A stretch of 16,697 nt of DNA from Candidatus Zixiibacteriota bacterium (GTDB lineage: Bacteria > Zixibacteria > MSB-5A5 > GN15 > FEB-12). A program made the translations under genes and the position numbers. The notes below the pieces were generated by a model that searched no databases, was not told where the DNA came from, and saw only the letters and a list, made by a program, of their open reading frames with translations. Each line of letters begins with the position of its first letter. The first letter of the stretch is position 1. This document shows, piece by piece, positions 1 through 6,318 of the stretch. The stretch spans positions 1 to 16,697 of the forward strand of contig JAUVAR010000020.1 in the NCBI GenBank assembly GCA_030591625.1. Direction: 5' to 3'.

Positions 1-317
1 CCTGGAAGTTCCAAAAAGAAATTGAAACTAATGAGAGGACCGTGATTGGTGTAAATAAGTTTGTATCTCCTGCAACTGATCTTCCACAAGTACTTAAAAT
101 TGATCCTGCTCTTGAGGATCGACAACGTGCATCGCTTGCAGATTTTAGAAAAACACGTGATAATAAACGAGTTAAGGCTGCCCTTGCAGAATTAAATACT
201 GTTGCGAGATCAGATAAAAATATTGTTTCTTCTGTTCTGAATGCAGTAGAGAGTTATGCAACACTTGGAGAGATTTCAAACCTGTTTAGAGAAATTTGGG
301 GAGAATATAATGAGTAG
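1..317 (+). CDS. mcmA: Methylmalonyl-CoA mutase, catalytic (large/N-terminal) subunit, 3' end only
   Basis: Partial gene entering from the left edge; the reading frame starts at base 3 and about 104 codons are visible. The end of the protein matches the end of the TIM-barrel catalytic domain of acyl-CoA mutases: the segment reading ERTVIGVNKF, a helical stretch, then a terminal TLGEISNLFREIWGEY block. In single-chain mutases this block is followed by a linker and a B12-binding domain (DxHxxG). Here a TAG stop follows at once, so this is the separate catalytic subunit of a split enzyme, and the cobalamin-binding subunit must be encoded elsewhere. The enzyme isomerises (R)-methylmalonyl-CoA and succinyl-CoA in the cytoplasm. 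The epimerase of the same pathway lies two genes downstream, which supports the call. The stop overlaps the start of the next gene by 8 bases, so coupled translation is likely. Confidence 0.9.
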   Translation, partial: WKFQKEIETNERTVIGVNKFVSPATDLPQVLKIDPALEDRQRASLADFRKTRDNKRVKAALAELNTVARSDKNIVSSVLNAVESYATLGEISNLFREIWGEYNE

Positions 318-843
318 ATATAAAGTTGTTTGTGCGTTGTTGACCATATTGATATTGTTTGTGATCGGATGTAGTTCTGATTCCAACGAACAAACAGATG
401 CGACCGAAGCTGTAACTGTTTCAAATGACTCGGTCGATTTCTACCTTATTCAGGAAATGTTTGAAGAAGTATCAGTACGTTGGCATTATGGTGACAAAGC
501 TGCGTTGTATGATGCTGAGTTTCCGTATCTAAGAGCGAAACATACTTATGACGAATACCTTACGTTTGGCCAAATCGTATATGCTGAAGCAGATACTCTC
601 GTAAAAATGGTTGTGCATGACGCTGAAATCTTTGATCAGGATTCTGCATACGTTCAGGTTGAGGCGATATTTGTAGGACCGAAAGGTGACACGAGTCGAT
701 TTATTGATAAGTACCGCGTGCACTATATGGAAGGTCGCTGGTTTCACGCTACTATGAGTGTCCTCGATCAACAATTGCAATTCGATGATCTCAAAAGAAA
801 AGCTGATTCAGCAATTGCGGCCGAAGAAGCTCTTGGATATTAA
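310..843 (+). CDS. Small predicted lipoprotein, unknown function
   Basis: 177 residues. The start at 310 was chosen over an upstream ATG at 256 because it gives a clean lipoprotein signal: positive MSRYK, a hydrophobic core, then the lipobox V-I-G-C with the lipidated Cys at residue 21, followed by a Ser/Asp/Thr-rich linker. The remainder (about residues 45-177) has alternating strands and helices and ends in a charged helix. It looks like a small NTF2/DUF4878-like fold, but that is only an impression, and I do not recognise a family with confidence. The ATG lies inside the last codons of the mutase gene, and the epimerase ATG follows 4 bases after the stop. It therefore sits in the middle of a propionate-metabolism operon, an odd place for an envelope lipoprotein. 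Confidence 0.85.
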   Translation: MSRYKVVCALLTILILFVIGCSSDSNEQTDATEAVTVSNDSVDFYLIQEMFEEVSVRWHYGDKAALYDAEFPYLRAKHTYDEYLTFGQIVYAEADTLVKMVVHDAEIFDQDSAYVQVEAIFVGPKGDTSRFIDKYRVHYMEGRWFHATMSVLDQQLQFDDLKRKADSAIAAEEALGY

Positions 844-847
844 TTAT

Positions 848-1273
848 ATGTCTTCTGCCGGAAAAGTATCACACATTGGAATAGCAGTTTCTGATCTTGA
901 GAAAGCGATCTCAAAGTATAGCCTTCTGCTTGGTGACGATAGTCCTGTTGTTGAGAGTGTTGCCGATCAGAAAGTTAAGGTTGCAATCTTTTCATCTGGT
1001 CAAGACGTTTCTGGACGGATAGAATTAGTTGCACCGACTGATCCCTCATCGCCGGTTCAAAAGTTTATTGATAAACGGGGAGAGGGACTTCATCATCTTT
1101 GCATCTATGTAGATAATATCGAATCTACTTTGGCTAAACTCAAAGCAAACGGCGTTCGATTGATAGATGAAACTCCGCGAACAGGAGCAGGTGGTGCAAA
1201 GATCGCGTTTGTGCATCCATCCGGTTGTAATGGTGTCTTGGTTGAGTTGGAAGAGCGAAACCAGCAGGCTTAA
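848..1273 (+). CDS. mce: Methylmalonyl-CoA epimerase
   Basis: 141 residues, the usual size for this vicinal-oxygen-chelate (glyoxalase-fold) family. The ATG at 848 was chosen over an in-frame one at 758 because the latter lies deep inside the preceding gene and would add about 30 residues not found in the family. Two beta-alpha-beta-beta-beta modules are visible. Likely metal ligands are His9 (in SHIGIAV), Glu59 (in RIELVAP), His83 (in GLHHLCIYVDN) and Glu133 (in VLVELEE). GGAKIAFVHP is the usual motif before the last ligand strand. The enzyme interconverts (S)- and (R)-methylmalonyl-CoA, supplying or draining the mutase encoded two genes upstream. The gene ends only 3 bases from the end of the convergent gene on the other strand, so there is no room for a dedicated terminator. 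Confidence 0.95.
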   Translation: MSSAGKVSHIGIAVSDLEKAISKYSLLLGDDSPVVESVADQKVKVAIFSSGQDVSGRIELVAPTDPSSPVQKFIDKRGEGLHHLCIYVDNIESTLAKLKANGVRLIDETPRTGAGGAKIAFVHPSGCNGVLVELEERNQQA

Positions 1274-1276
1274 TTG

Positions 1277-2029
1277 TTATTCGGGCTTAGCTTCTTGGGG
1301 GCGTCCACATTTTTCGCAAATATTATAGGAACCACTATTATTACGTCCACACATACAACGCCAATAGTTTTCGATTTGTGTTGAACGTTCCAATGATCGT
1401 CTGCGACGTACCATAAAGAAAAGTCCCAACAGCAAACCGAGAAGTGTAAAATAACTCCAAAATGTTGTATGGTCTGGTACGAATACTTCTTCATGATAGC
1501 TGCTGACTCGTTCAAAACCTTCCTGTATCATTTTCATTTGACCTTCTGTGATAATGAAATCAGCAATCGATGCTTTTCCCCATAGAGTATAAAGCACCTG
1601 ATGGTTTTCTTCTGTCAGATAGATTATTCCATTGAAACGATGCCTTAATTGTACCTCACTTGTTGAATCATCTGATAAAAATTCAAGCAGGAACGATGTC
1701 CTGTGACCATCCATGAAGCCTTTCGATGATATCAACTCTGCTCCTGGTATTGTCATGATAACATCTGAGATAACTATATCGACTGACATTTTGAGATCTT
1801 CTTCATGCCTGATAAGATCATCATCGTAGATATCGCTTTTGAATAGAAGCATTTCGGCGGGGGGATCAAATCGTACTAATTGAAACGGGAAAGAGTCGGT
1901 GTCAGATATCAGCTCCCAGCCATCAGGTACCGGTAAATTGATTTCGTCTGACAGCCTCAGGAATCCGTCCGCCAGAACAGATAAATAAGTCAGCAACGAC
2001 AGTACAATTGTATAGAGCAGATGTTTCAT
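1277..2029 (-). CDS. Exported/membrane protein with C-terminal zinc ribbon, unknown function
   Basis: 250 residues. Residues 1-20 form a signal peptide (hydrophobic core ending in SVLA). Residues 21-185 are a mixed alpha/beta domain, probably outside the membrane, with no motif I recognise. A single membrane helix spans about 189-207 (FTLLGLLLGLFFMV), followed by a positive RRRR stop-transfer. A short C-terminal tail carries C225-x-C227-x10-C238-x2-C241, the ligand pattern of a zinc ribbon, next to GRNNSGSYNICEKCGRPQ. By the positive-inside rule the ribbon would be cytoplasmic. The gene is last in a minus-strand group, 100 bases beyond the small membrane protein, and converges on the epimerase gene. 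It could be a sensor joining an outside domain to a cytoplasmic ribbon, but that is speculation. Confidence 0.8.
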   Translation of the reverse strand: MKHLLYTIVLSLLTYLSVLADGFLRLSDEINLPVPDGWELISDTDSFPFQLVRFDPPAEMLLFKSDIYDDDLIRHEEDLKMSVDIVISDVIMTIPGAELISSKGFMDGHRTSFLLEFLSDDSTSEVQLRHRFNGIIYLTEENHQVLYTLWGKASIADFIITEGQMKMIQEGFERVSSYHEEVFVPDHTTFWSYFTLLGLLLGLFFMVRRRRSLERSTQIENYWRCMCGRNNSGSYNICEKCGRPQEAKPE

Positions 2030-2129
2030 ACGTGATAGTCTTATCGGCTGTTGTCCTGACTCACAATAGCAACAATGACAGACTCGTGTATGTGATCCTC
2101 AAGTAGATTTCGAGTGATATATCAGTTTT

Positions 2130-2288
2130 TTAACATGATGGGTTTTTGCGATCTTTGAAAATCATTGACCCACCAAGAGCGATTAGAGCTATTGGCATAA
2201 TATAATCCCAGGCATCTCCACGAATGATTCCCAATTGATCGAGCATCATCAATGCACCCAAAAGTAATAATAGAATACCTACAAACAT
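2130..2288 (-). CDS. Small two-helix membrane protein, LiaF/LiaI transmembrane-like (DUF5668 type)
   Basis: 52 residues. It begins with ATG at 2288 and has a strong ribosome-binding site (GGGAGGAG, 5 bases before the start). The sequence is helix one (FVGILLLLLGALMMLDQLGI), a short loop RGDAWDY, helix two (IMPIALIALGGSMIF), then a positive tail KDRKN. The order G-x-L-L-L-L-G, a short D-x-L-G-I-I turn, aromatic-P at the start of the second helix and a basic end is the pattern of the LiaI-LiaF-like transmembrane unit found in many envelope-stress proteins and as free small proteins. It lies between the GAF protein gene and the zinc-ribbon membrane protein gene on the same strand. Function is unknown. 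Its coding status rests on the ribosome-binding site, codon structure and recognisable topology. Confidence 0.75.
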   Translation of the reverse strand: MFVGILLLLLGALMMLDQLGIIRGDAWDYIMPIALIALGGSMIFKDRKNPSC

Positions 2289-2324
2289 CGGAGCTCCTCC
2301 CACATAATATATTGTGTGAAAATA

Positions 2325-2801
2325 TTATTCTTTTCCATTGATCTCTTTGAGTCTTCTAACTAAAATATTAGCGATCTCTTCGAGCATCGTTTTGTCCTGC
2401 GTATTGAAATTCGCCGATCGATTAGAATCGATATCAATTTCACCTAACACTTGATCTCCATCCATCATTGGAACGACTATCTCTGAACGTGTATTAATCG
2501 AGCATGAAAGAAACCTGGGGTCATCCTGAACCGAATCAACTATGACAGTCTCTTTTTGAGAGGCAGCCGCCCCACAAATACCATTATGTAACTCTATTCG
2601 AGTATGTTCGGTTTTTGGTCCAATATATGGCCCTACTTCGAGAATTTCGCCTCTCTTCATATAAAAGCCGGTCCAATTATAATTATCAGAAAATCCGTCG
2701 ATAAGTTCTGCCGCCGATTGTAGAATATCATTCTCGTTGGATTTTGCTGCAATAGCTATTCTGATGTTATCGATCAATTGTTCTCGGGTGTTGTCCATCA
2801 T
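2325..2801 (-). CDS. GAF-domain protein, free methionine-(R)-sulfoxide reductase-like
   Basis: 158 residues forming a single GAF domain. It follows the free-methionine-(R)-sulfoxide reductase (fRMsr/YebR) pattern: NWTGFYM (42-48), VGPYIG (56-61), GICGAA (74-79), SCSINTRSEIVVP (99-111), LGEIDIDS (119-126). The family uses conserved cysteines. Two are present, Cys76 (in GICGA) and Cys100 (the one before SEIVVP, the proposed catalytic residue). The third, normally Cys in the K-x-x-C-x-R-I segment, is His66 here. If it acts as fRMsr it would need a different resolving residue; otherwise it may be a GAF protein of unknown ligand. The ATG overlaps the stop of the upstream gene (ATGA), so the two are translationally coupled. 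A second ATG directly after the first could also be the start. Confidence 0.75.
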   Translation of the reverse strand: MMDNTREQLIDNIRIAIAAKSNENDILQSAAELIDGFSDNYNWTGFYMKRGEILEVGPYIGPKTEHTRIELHNGICGAAASQKETVIVDSVQDDPRFLSCSINTRSEIVVPMMDGDQVLGEIDIDSNRSANFNTQDKTMLEEIANILVRRLKEINGKE

Positions 2802-3796
2802 AATGAATCTCTCAATGCTCTGAGGTTATCGTTCGGTACTTCCGGAGGAATCGCGCAACCGGGTCCTAGTATTAATTTTGAATCGTCATAATCTGATTTT
2901 ATCTTAATAATCATACGCGAAATCTCATCTGGAGTTCCCATTCGCAACCAACCTTCCTGGTCAATCCCACCAACGAGTGTTTTGCCGGGCATCTGCTCTA
3001 ATGCCTGTTCAATACTCAGATTGGTTGGATGCTGCGAGTCCCAATTATACAATACAGAATTGTAATCGAGTCTGCTTAGTTCCCTAATGTAAGCAGAAGT
3101 ATGGCAAACATGAAGCAAATTTAGAGCATCCGATTCAGCCGCCTGGATAAGCTCAAGATCATAAGGAACCCCAAAGCGTTCATATTCTTCAAAGGTCAGC
3201 ATATCTTCAGAAGCCCATTGCAAGGTGGCAAAGAAAAGGCCATCAGCACCGGCATTGCGAATCTCCGAGGTAAATTGCTTGTATGTATCTGTTATTGTTC
3301 TAAGGCCAATTTCAACTTTATCAGGTTCACTCCTAATATGATCAATTAGCATTTGTCTGTCCGGAACCATCCTGCCGGCAATACTAAGAGGGGAGAATTG
3401 TGTCATCAGAATCGGGAGTTCAGAATCGGACCCTCTCTTAATCAAAGAGATCATTTTCAAATGTTCAGAAAGTGCAGGGGCTGTTGTTTCGACATTCTTA
3501 AGAGTCAGCCAGTCATTTGCGGTTTTAATTGGGAAATGCAACTTGGTCGGTTTCTTGAATTCATCATGAGAAAATCTATGCTTAAAGCCAAAATCTTCAA
3601 CATAGAAATCTGTCCGTGGATTGATCTTCAGGAAATCCCAATCAAATTCTTTCTGAAACATGAGCATCGCTTCGGCAGTACCTTCGGCATGATCTTCCAG
3701 ATGGAAAAAATGCCGCCACATTGAAGCTGCAAACCGGTCAGGCTTTTCTCCGGCGATAATTGTTTGTATTCTCTCGCGATGAGATAGTTTGGACAT
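2798..3796 (-). CDS. Uroporphyrinogen decarboxylase (URO-D) family protein, methyltransferase-like branch
   Basis: 332 residues. The ATG at 3796 was chosen; a TTG directly before it is a less likely start. The N-terminus has the family helix SHRERIQTIIAGEKPDR, and the rest follows the TIM-barrel of the URO-D superfamily. True HemE residues are not evident. Instead there is His229-x-Cys231 (in LLHVCHTSA) and a distal Cys314 (in LGPGCAIP). This is the H-x-C...C zinc site of MtaA/CmuA-type enzymes that move methyl groups between cobalamin proteins and thiols. I therefore infer a corrinoid- or thiol-dependent methyltransferase, substrate unknown, not haem synthesis. No corrinoid protein gene is adjacent. 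It is first in its operon: a sigma-70-like promoter lies upstream, and the stop overlaps the next start by four bases. Confidence 0.85.
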   Translation of the reverse strand: MSKLSHRERIQTIIAGEKPDRFAASMWRHFFHLEDHAEGTAEAMLMFQKEFDWDFLKINPRTDFYVEDFGFKHRFSHDEFKKPTKLHFPIKTANDWLTLKNVETTAPALSEHLKMISLIKRGSDSELPILMTQFSPLSIAGRMVPDRQMLIDHIRSEPDKVEIGLRTITDTYKQFTSEIRNAGADGLFFATLQWASEDMLTFEEYERFGVPYDLELIQAAESDALNLLHVCHTSAYIRELSRLDYNSVLYNWDSQHPTNLSIEQALEQMPGKTLVGGIDQEGWLRMGTPDEISRMIIKIKSDYDDSKLILGPGCAIPPEVPNDNLRALRDSL

Positions 3797-3881
3797 CAAT
3801 CATTCTTTCTTTCGTTCCCGAAATCTTCTTGGGTCTGTATATATGGGAATCGTCCCACATTTTAAGACCCGAAACAGCAGA

Positions 3882-3910
3882 AATATAGCCCTGTTGAGTA
3901 TTATCGTCAA
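3882..3910 (-). promoter_or_regulatory. Candidate sigma-70 promoter for the URO-D operon
   Basis: Read on the minus strand, TTGACG (3910-3905) and TATATT (3887-3882) are separated by exactly 17 bases, close to consensus in both hexamers and spacing. Transcription would start near 3875, leaving a leader of about 75-80 bases before the ATG at 3796. It lies in the 232-base divergent gap shared with the pilR-like gene, the only place a promoter for this operon could be. Confidence 0.5.
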
Positions 3911-4028
3911 TGGTCTGTTAAAATTATGATCAATTGCTCTCGTAACTCTATAGCTGTGCAAACGTTTACCGATCAAAAGACAGAAGGTTTTATAAATATA
4001 AAAATTGTCCTGTAAGCAGGGAGACCGG

Positions 4029-5432
4029 ATGTCTGAGAAAATACTCGTTATTGACGACGAAGAATCAATGTGCAACTTCATGGAGATTATGCTGTCCAAG
4101 GAAGGTTACACTGTCGAGACGACGAATTCTGGTCTTGAGGGGATCTCCAAATTGCAGCGTGAAAACTTCGATCTCGTAATTGCTGATCTTAATATGCCTG
4201 AAATCTCTGGTCTGGAAGTCCTGCAGGAAATAAAATCGTTTAAATCGGAGCAGGAAATCATAATGATGACCGCCTTTGCGTCAGTTGATACAGCAATTGA
4301 GGCAATGAAACATGGTGCAGCCGATTATGTTACAAAGCCATTTAAAGTTGATGAAATTAAGATTGTCATAGAAAAATCGATCAACCGCAAGAATCTAATT
4401 CATGAGAATGTTGAACTAAAGAAACAATTACAAGGTGACAATTCATTCGATAATTTTATTGGATCATCGGAGCCTGTCGTTCAGCTAAAGAAATTGGCCA
4501 AGCGAGTTGCCTCGTCCGATTCAACTGTTATGATTCTTGGTGAATCCGGAACTGGTAAAGATGTTATCGCTCGGGCGATTCATCATCATTCTCCCCGTTG
4601 TGGTGGACCATTCGTTTCGATCAACTGCGCTGCTCTTCCAGAAGCGTTGTTGGAATCTGAACTATTCGGACATAAGAAAGGTTCATTCACCGGAGCGATC
4701 AAAGATAAGGAAGGTCTTTTCCAGGCAGCTAATCGTGGAACATTCTTTTTAGATGAAGTCGGAAACACTTCATTGGCAATACAGGTAAAACTATTAAGAG
4801 TTCTCGAAGAACGAAAAATAACTCCGGTAGGTGAAACCAAACCGATAGATGTTGATGTCCGCCTGATAGCTGCCACCAACTCAGATTTGGAAGCCGAAGT
4901 TAGAGCTAAACATTTCCGAGCCGATCTTTTCTATCGCCTCAATGTTATTCCGATATTTATTCCTCCTTTAAGAGAACGGCGGGATGATATACCATTGCTG
5001 GCTGACCACTTTTCTGCCAAATTCAAAAAGAAGATGAACGTCCCCGCAAAAACTATCAGTCCAAAGGCGATGGCTGCTCTTACAACCTATGATTGGCCCG
5101 GCAATGTTCGTGAACTTGAAAATACTATCGAACGAGCTGTCCTCTTGAATAGATCAGATATAATTGAACCTTCTGATTTCCCCGATAAGTTAACAAATCC
5201 AGCAACCAAGTTGGTTGTTTCAGATGAACAACCATCCACGCCGACCCTTGAATCTATCGAAAAAGCGTATATACATTTTGTAATGGCTCAAACTGGTGGC
5301 AAGAAAGCTGAAGCTGCCAAGATACTCGGTATCAATTCTTCAACTTTATATAGAAAACTTGACCGCTATAAATTGAATAATCTAACTGATCCTTCGGATG
5401 GGAACGGTAATAACAATGATTTTAGTAAGTAA
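4029..5432 (+). CDS. pilR: NtrC-family sigma-54 response regulator, PilR-like
   Basis: 467 residues. The ATG at 4029 follows a GGGAGA ribosome-binding site; an in-frame ATG at 4005 is less suitable. Three domains are visible. Receiver domain 1-118: acidic pair D9-D10, phospho-acceptor D53 (IADLNMP), T81 and K103. AAA+ domain about 142-375: Walker A GESGTGK 171-177, sigma-54 contact loop GSFTGA 218-223 (Ser instead of the usual Ala), Walker B GTFFLDE 237-243, arginine-rich RADLFYRL 297-304. Fis-type helix-turn-helix: KKAEAAKILGINSSTLYRKL 425-444. It activates RNA polymerase carrying sigma-54 by ATP hydrolysis. Two pilin genes with sigma-54-type promoters follow directly, which is the basis for calling it PilR. 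No sensor kinase (PilS) lies beside it, so its partner must be elsewhere. Confidence 0.88.
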   Translation: MSEKILVIDDEESMCNFMEIMLSKEGYTVETTNSGLEGISKLQRENFDLVIADLNMPEISGLEVLQEIKSFKSEQEIIMMTAFASVDTAIEAMKHGAADYVTKPFKVDEIKIVIEKSINRKNLIHENVELKKQLQGDNSFDNFIGSSEPVVQLKKLAKRVASSDSTVMILGESGTGKDVIARAIHHHSPRCGGPFVSINCAALPEALLESELFGHKKGSFTGAIKDKEGLFQAANRGTFFLDEVGNTSLAIQVKLLRVLEERKITPVGETKPIDVDVRLIAATNSDLEAEVRAKHFRADLFYRLNVIPIFIPPLRERRDDIPLLADHFSAKFKKKMNVPAKTISPKAMAALTTYDWPGNVRELENTIERAVLLNRSDIIEPSDFPDKLTNPATKLVVSDEQPSTPTLESIEKAYIHFVMAQTGGKKAEAAKILGINSSTLYRKLDRYKLNNLTDPSDGNGNNNDFSK

Positions 5433-5452
5433 TCAAATTTTCAACAGTCGAA

Positions 5453-5467
5453 TGGAATAGAAATTGC
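5453..5467 (+). promoter_or_regulatory. Sigma-54 promoter of pilin gene 1
   Basis: TGGAATAGAAATTGC has the obligatory GG and GC exactly 10 bases apart (GG 5454-5455, GC 5466-5467) and the TTGC of the -12 element. The -24 half (TGGAAT instead of TGGCAC) is degenerate, so this promoter is probably weaker than that of the second pilin gene. Transcription would begin near 5479, about 38 bases before the ATG. Confidence 0.7.
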
Positions 5468-5516
5468 GACAATTTCGATCAGTTGATGAGATGACTAATA
5501 AGCGAAAGAGCATATT

Positions 5517-5981
5517 ATGATGAGAATCTTTACAAATCGTTCAAGCATTGTACAGAATCCGCAGTGCCGTAATCGTCGCGGTTTTACGCTGATTGAATTG
5601 ATGATAGTAGTTGTTATCATCGGTATCCTTGCTGCGCTTGCCGTCCCGCGGTTTATGCGCTCAACGACCAAAACAAAGCAATCAGAAGCTAAACTAGTTC
5701 TAAAACAGATATATGTTAATCAACGTACCTACAGACAGCAATCCTCGGCTAATACATACTATATACCGGGTGGAGCTGCCAGTGCTGCCTCGCCGAATGC
5801 ATTGAATGAAATTTGGATTGAAATCGCTGCCAACTCCAAATACACCTATACTATTGTAGGCGGAGCCAATGTATTCACCGCTACTGCAACTGCCAACATT
5901 GACGATGATGCAGCTATCGATACCTGGGTGATTGATGACAACGGTGTTTTAGCCAATACAATTGATGACGTGCTCAATTGA
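5517..5981 (+). CDS. pilA: Type IV pilin, major-pilin type, copy 1
   Basis: 154 residues with a type III (prepilin peptidase) signal. A basic leader ends in NRRG22, followed by mature FTLIELMIVVVIIGILAALA with the conserved Glu5 needed for assembly. The leader is long (22 residues) compared with the usual 6-10, and no alternative start nearer the cleavage site is visible. The mature part is 132 residues: helix alpha-1 to about residue 55, then a variable loop (YYIPGGAASAASPN), then strands and an acidic C-terminus (NIDDDAAIDTWVIDDNGVL). Outside the leader it has no cysteine, so the disulfide-bounded D-region of Neisseria/Pseudomonas pilins is absent. The protein would be processed at the inner membrane and polymerised into pili. 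It is transcribed alone between a sigma-54 promoter and a strong terminator, 84 bases after pilR. Confidence 0.9.
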   Translation: MMRIFTNRSSIVQNPQCRNRRGFTLIELMIVVVIIGILAALAVPRFMRSTTKTKQSEAKLVLKQIYVNQRTYRQQSSANTYYIPGGAASAASPNALNEIWIEIAANSKYTYTIVGGANVFTATATANIDDDAAIDTWVIDDNGVLANTIDDVLN

Positions 5982-6006
5982 TGCACTATATAAAGGTTTT
6001 TTCTAT

Positions 6007-6031
6007 AAGGCGCCACCCGGCGCCTTTTTTC
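6007..6031 (+). terminator. Intrinsic terminator after pilin gene 1
   Basis: Perfect stem AAGGCGCC / GGCGCCTT around the loop ACCC, followed by a run of T (6025-6030, continuing into a T-rich stretch). It lies 26 bases after the stop, isolating pilin 1 transcription from the downstream pilin. Confidence 0.9.
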
Positions 6032-6235
6032 TTTTCTGCATCTGCCGATAAGATATATGTAGCCGATCAAATCGTTGCAAATTGCAAAAGTGTTTGGCGT
6101 TTTGCGTCGGATTGGAGAACGAAGGAAGGAAGGAACAAAAGGAATACCCCCACAGTCATGTAACGCTTTTGGAAATTCGTTGATATCAGCAAGTTTATCC
6201 TTTTTACAGATTGCCCCAAAAAAGCACTCCCAAAA

Positions 6236-6250
6236 GGCACGCTGATTGCA
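6236..6250 (+). promoter_or_regulatory. Sigma-54 promoter of pilin gene 2
   Basis: GGCACGCTGATTGCA is an essentially perfect match to the -24/-12 consensus (TGGCAC-N5-TTGCA, the first base being A here). GG is at 6236-6237 and GC at 6248-6249, 10 bases apart. Transcription would start near 6261, giving a 58-base leader. With the AGGAGG site before the ATG this should be strongly expressed when the activator is phosphorylated. Confidence 0.9.
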
Positions 6251-6318
6251 ATAGGTTCAAGCGTGAATATGACTCAAGAAACCAGAACCAATAACTGAAT
6301 TTGTCGTAGGAGGCATTT

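Larger units (their letters stand above)
5982..6318 (+). other. Intergenic region between the two pilin genes
   Basis: 337 bases without a convincing gene. It holds the terminator of pilin 1 (near 6007-6031), then about 200 bases that should contain activator-binding sites for the second pilin promoter, then that promoter (6236-6250) and a ribosome-binding site, AGGAGG, 7 bases before the ATG at 6319. I see short repeats (two TTGCAAA-like words near 6075-6090 and GAAGG triplication near 6120-6132), but no clear dyad that could be named a PilR site. Confidence 0.6.

Noticed and set aside
3353..3724. 123-residue plus-strand frame inside the URO-D gene
   Set aside because: It is antisense to a clearly conserved domain, and its translation has no recognisable features.
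3877..3890. GG-N10-GC match on the minus strand before the URO-D gene
   Set aside because: Only the GG and GC are right; the CAC and TT parts are missing. It overlaps a better sigma-70-like -10 element, so it is probably chance.
3800..4099. 99-residue minus-strand frame overlapping the start of the pilR-like gene
   Set aside because: It crosses the divergent promoter region, overlaps the well-supported receiver domain on the other strand and shows no protein features.
5978..6163. 61-residue open frame between the pilin genes
   Set aside because: It runs through the pilin 1 terminator hairpin, has no ribosome-binding site and encodes a low-complexity basic peptide without family features.
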